A stretch of 64,000 nucleotides of DNA, taken from NCBI RefSeq assembly GCF_014217835.1, contig NZ_CP055263.1, forward strand, positions 5,459,501 through 5,523,500. The letters run 5' to 3'. Position numbers and translations under genes: made by a program. Below the pieces are notes generated by a model that was not told the origin of the DNA, ran no database searches, and worked only from the letters and a program-made list of their open reading frames with translations. Shown piece after piece: positions 61,647 to 64,000 of this stretch. Position 1 is the stretch's first letter; every line of letters begins with the position of its first letter. The DNA is from Metabacillus sp. KUDC1714. GTDB lineage: Bacteria > Bacillota > Bacilli > Bacillales > Bacillaceae.

Positions 61647-61893
61647 GTACGTTTTTCCTTTCTTGTTAAACCTTTGTAATAATTCTAAATCGTATTTATA
61701 AATTTCTATTTTTCAATAATAAATTTTATTTCACTATGTATTGTTTATACTAAAAATAGGACCTAATTACAAGTTAAATTAATATACTATTCTATTAATA
61801 AATGAAACAAATGATGAACAAGATTATGTATTATGTTATGTTCTTTCCTTTTAATTGCTTGCATTTTAGTTATTTCCTCCCACTTTATTATGT

Positions 61894-62424
61894 TTATTTT
61901 TTTTGCTCAGGAATAAAAATACTTGCAATATGCCTTGCCTGTCTATCACTCGAAGGTTCATTTTCAATCACTCTTTGCATTAGTTTTGATAACTCTAATG
62001 CAAAATCTTTAAATTCTTCATCAGATAAATAAACAATTGCCTCACGAAAACTCACCCCATCCGCAAATAAATCAATTTGTTCCTGATTTAGATAGTTCTC
62101 ATACTTACCTAGCAAATGAGTCATAAATGTTAGAAACAAGTTTAAATGTTCATCACGACTTAATTTTTCCAGGTCCTCTTTTCCTCCTATTTCGTGTTCA
62201 CTTAATGCAAAGATTTTTTCAACCGTACCACGAATTTGATTTTCTCTTACGACCCGAATAACCTCAGCTTCTAATAGCTTGTTTAAATGACGATAAAGTG
62301 TAGCCTGTGGTACATCTGTTAATTTCTGAGCTATATCCTGTACATTTAATTCCCTTCCACCTATTAATGTTTGAACAATTTTCATTCTTACTGGGTGTAA
62401 TATTAATTTTGCTTTTGAATCCAT
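61894..62424 (-). CDS. Winged-helix transcriptional regulator
   Basis: 176 residues. N-terminal winged helix (~5-85): LHPVRMKIVQTLIGGRELNVQDIAQKLTDVPQATLYRHLNKLLEAEVIRVV, an ArsR-like HTH_20 arrangement. The C-terminal all-alpha region (~95-170, FLTFMTHLLGKYENYL, YLSDEEFKDFALELSKLM) has the plan of ligand-binding domains in the YdfF/PadR-like group. No Cys metal site. It begins at ATG 62424 after AAAGGAG. The target is unknown; neighbouring genes give no clear clue. Confidence 0.85.
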   Translation of the reverse strand: MDSKAKLILHPVRMKIVQTLIGGRELNVQDIAQKLTDVPQATLYRHLNKLLEAEVIRVVRENQIRGTVEKIFALSEHEIGGKEDLEKLSRDEHLNLFLTFMTHLLGKYENYLNQEQIDLFADGVSFREAIVYLSDEEFKDFALELSKLMQRVIENEPSSDRQARHIASIFIPEQKK

Positions 62425-62592
62425 TATGACACTACTCCTTTATTCACTAGTTGAAATTGTTTTTGATATTATTTTCATATTTGATAATAATGATGTAACA
62501 AAAACAAATTGCGATTGGAAAGTTTTCATTTATATTATCGTTTTTAATAATAATATTATTTTTAATAATGTCAATCTTTTTTTGAGTATTAA

Positions 62593-62620
62593 AAAAAGGA
62601 TGATACTGTTCATCCTTTTT
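62593..62620 (-). terminator. Terminator of the DUF6501 gene
   Basis: AAAAAGGATGA pairs with TCATCCTTTTT, 10 bases after the stop. Confidence 0.88.
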
Positions 62621-62629
62621 CTAAATACA

Positions 62630-62836
62630 TTATGATTGCACTTCGAAATAATCTTTATAATAGCCGCCAACTTTTCCAGTATTATCAATGACAAAATAAA
62701 ATTCTTCTGTTTCATTTTGTACTTCATACTGTTTGCCTGCGGTTAAAGCGCGGTTAACCATATATTTTTCAGCGTTTGTATGTATACAGGTTACTTTTTT
62801 AATAGGTGCTGATGTTTGCCATGTTTTATGTATCAT
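62630..62836 (-). CDS. DUF6501 family protein, 68 aa
   Basis: A short beta-rich protein: MIHKTWQTSAPIKKVTCIHTNAEKYMV, then LTAGKQYEVQNETEEFYFVIDNTGKVGGYYKDYF. This pattern (K.WQ....IK.V.C.HTNA, FVIDN.GKVGG) is the DUF6501 family of Bacillales as I remember it. It starts at ATG 62836 after AAAGGAT. No function is known. It is divergent from sqhC. Confidence 0.85.
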   Translation of the reverse strand: MIHKTWQTSAPIKKVTCIHTNAEKYMVNRALTAGKQYEVQNETEEFYFVIDNTGKVGGYYKDYFEVQS

Positions 62837-62949
62837 ATCAATTCAATCCTTTCTTCTTTCTTTTATTTTATATGAATTAAAGGAAATTGCCAAATAAACA
62901 TAACAAAAAACCCTTTTGCATACTCATATGGTGAGGTGAATAATTTCTT

Positions 62950-64000
62950 ATGATAACAAATGAGATAATAAGTGATGAAATCTCAAGAAGAGTTGATGAA
63001 ATAATAAAGCTACAACAAGAAGATGGCTCTTGGAAATTTTGTTTTGAAGGTGGTCTTATGACCGACGCCTTTATGATCATGACAATACGCTCATTAGAAA
63101 TTGAGGATGAAGAGATTCTTATAGAAAAATTAACAAAACGAATTATTACTTTACAATCAAATATTGGCATTTGGAAAGCATACCCTGATGAAAAGGATGG
63201 GAATCTTTCCACAACAGTCCAAGCTTATACTGCTCTGCTTTATTCTGGACTTTATTCTCGAGAACACCATATACTACAAGAAGCAGAACGATTTATTCGA
63301 AAGAACGGCGGTTTATCAAATACTCATTTTATGACAAAATGGATGCTTGCAGTAAATGGCTTATATCGTTGGCCGAAGTTATTTTATATCCCTATGACCT
63401 TCCTACTTATCCCTCCTTCCTACCCATTAAATTTTTATCAATTTAGCACTTACGCAAGAATACACTTTGTCCCTATGCTAATTGCTGCGAATAAAAAATA
63501 TTCAATTCAATCAAAATTCAAACCAAATCTTGATCACCTTTTCGATCGTAACCTCACTGATCAATTAGATCAATGGGACTTATCACATCATACTCGTACA
63601 CAAAATCCATTCATAACTGAAATGAAAAATCTATTACAGCTACCTATCTATCTCCATCGTTTAGGTTATGATCGCGCAGAAAGGTATATGCTTCAAAGAA
63701 TCGAAGGGGATGGGACACTATTTAGCTATGCTAGTGCAACATTCTTTATGATCTATGCCCTACTTGCATTAGGCTATGAAAAAAAAGCACCGATTATCAA
63801 GCGGTCAGTAGATGCTCTTAAACAGCTTATCACATCAAAATGTAATGGCATACACTTAGAAAACTCAACCTCTACTATTTGGGATACAGCATTAATTAGC
63901 TATGCCTTACAGGAAACAAATGTTAGTCTTTATACAAAGGCTATTAAAAACTCTACCACTTATATCCTCTCTAAACAACATTCAAAAAAGGGAGATTGGA
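62950..64000 (+). CDS. sqhC: Sporulenol synthase / squalene-hopene cyclase family protein (partial, C-terminus off window)
   Basis: The visible 350 residues form the N-terminal part of a terpene cyclase: repeated QW motifs (QQEDGSWKFCF near residue 30, GIWKAYPDEKDG, STIWDTALISYAL near 305) and a second alpha/alpha barrel. The catalytic DxDD motif is expected just beyond residue 370 and so lies outside the window. B. subtilis SqhC (sporulenol synthase) cyclises tetraprenyl-beta-curcumene to sporulenol, a spore lipid. The ATG at 62950 follows GAGGTGA with an 11-base spacer. Product specificity (sporulenol or hopene) cannot be read here. Confidence 0.85.
   Translation, partial: MITNEIISDEISRRVDEIIKLQQEDGSWKFCFEGGLMTDAFMIMTIRSLEIEDEEILIEKLTKRIITLQSNIGIWKAYPDEKDGNLSTTVQAYTALLYSGLYSREHHILQEAERFIRKNGGLSNTHFMTKWMLAVNGLYRWPKLFYIPMTFLLIPPSYPLNFYQFSTYARIHFVPMLIAANKKYSIQSKFKPNLDHLFDRNLTDQLDQWDLSHHTRTQNPFITEMKNLLQLPIYLHRLGYDRAERYMLQRIEGDGTLFSYASATFFMIYALLALGYEKKAPIIKRSVDALKQLITSKCNGIHLENSTSTIWDTALISYALQETNVSLYTKAIKNSTTYILSKQHSKKGDW

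Noticed and set aside
62877..63212. 111-residue minus-strand frame
   Set aside because: It is antisense to the clear terpene-cyclase gene on the plus strand and has no ribosome site.

Overview
The window is AT-rich DNA from an endospore-forming member of the Bacillaceae (Bacillus sensu lato). The evidence is the gene content: a divergent gltC-gltAB locus, the KGG-repeat stress protein GsiB behind a sigma-B-like promoter, an alpha/beta-type and an H-type small acid-soluble spore protein, a sporulenol/squalene-hopene cyclase, HelD, NrnB, a YdjO-like zinc ribbon and a YuzC-like coat protein. No rRNA, canonical tRNA, CRISPR array, IS transposase or prophage gene was seen.

Layout. 1-5.0 kb: signalling genes (a truncated Ser/Thr-kinase/ATPase, a SinI-like small antirepressor, an OmpR-type response regulator, a spore coat-like protein and a PAS histidine kinase). 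5.1-23.7 kb: one minus-strand pectin/rhamnogalacturonan-I utilisation locus. It holds a secreted acetylesterase and PL11 lyase, YesL, a NodB-type deacetylase, YesU, a YesS-like membrane AraC regulator, an ABC importer (two permeases and a binding protein, no ATPase), a YetA-like exo-lyase, a PL22 oligogalacturonate lyase and a GH42 beta-galactosidase. A cre site precedes the PL11 gene. 23.9-31.1 kb: gltAB (glutamate synthase) with divergent gltC. 31-45 kb: mostly single genes: glycerophosphodiesterase, NfrA-type flavin reductase, a second SinI-like peptide, HelD, a 5'-nucleotidase, a coiled-coil protein, a frameshifted P-loop kinase, galM, an alpha/beta hydrolase, an ssp gene and a LysM-CAP protein.

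45.2-53.6 kb is the most unusual part: a tightly packed nine-gene minus-strand operon. It encodes two tetratricopeptide-like proteins built from the same ~170-residue unit, two PaaK-type adenylate-forming enzymes, an ACMSD-type amidohydrolase, 3-dehydroquinate synthase II, 2-amino-3,7-dideoxy-heptulosonate synthase and two related ~50-residue proteins, and it ends in a strong terminator. The DHQS-II/ADH-synthase pair corresponds to the GriH/GriI route to 3-amino-4-hydroxybenzoate, so this looks like an aromatic (C7N) secondary-metabolite pathway. I do not recognise it as a described system.

53.9-64 kb: housekeeping, spore and stress genes, including DUF418, sspH, a ydjO-like gene, a YrzF-type kinase-like gene flanked by inverted copies of a dispersed repeat, a pyrroline-5-carboxylate reductase behind a structured leader, gsiB, a cupredoxin, nrnB, a GNAT acetyltransferase, an HTH regulator, a DUF6501 protein and the 5' part of sqhC, which runs off the right edge.
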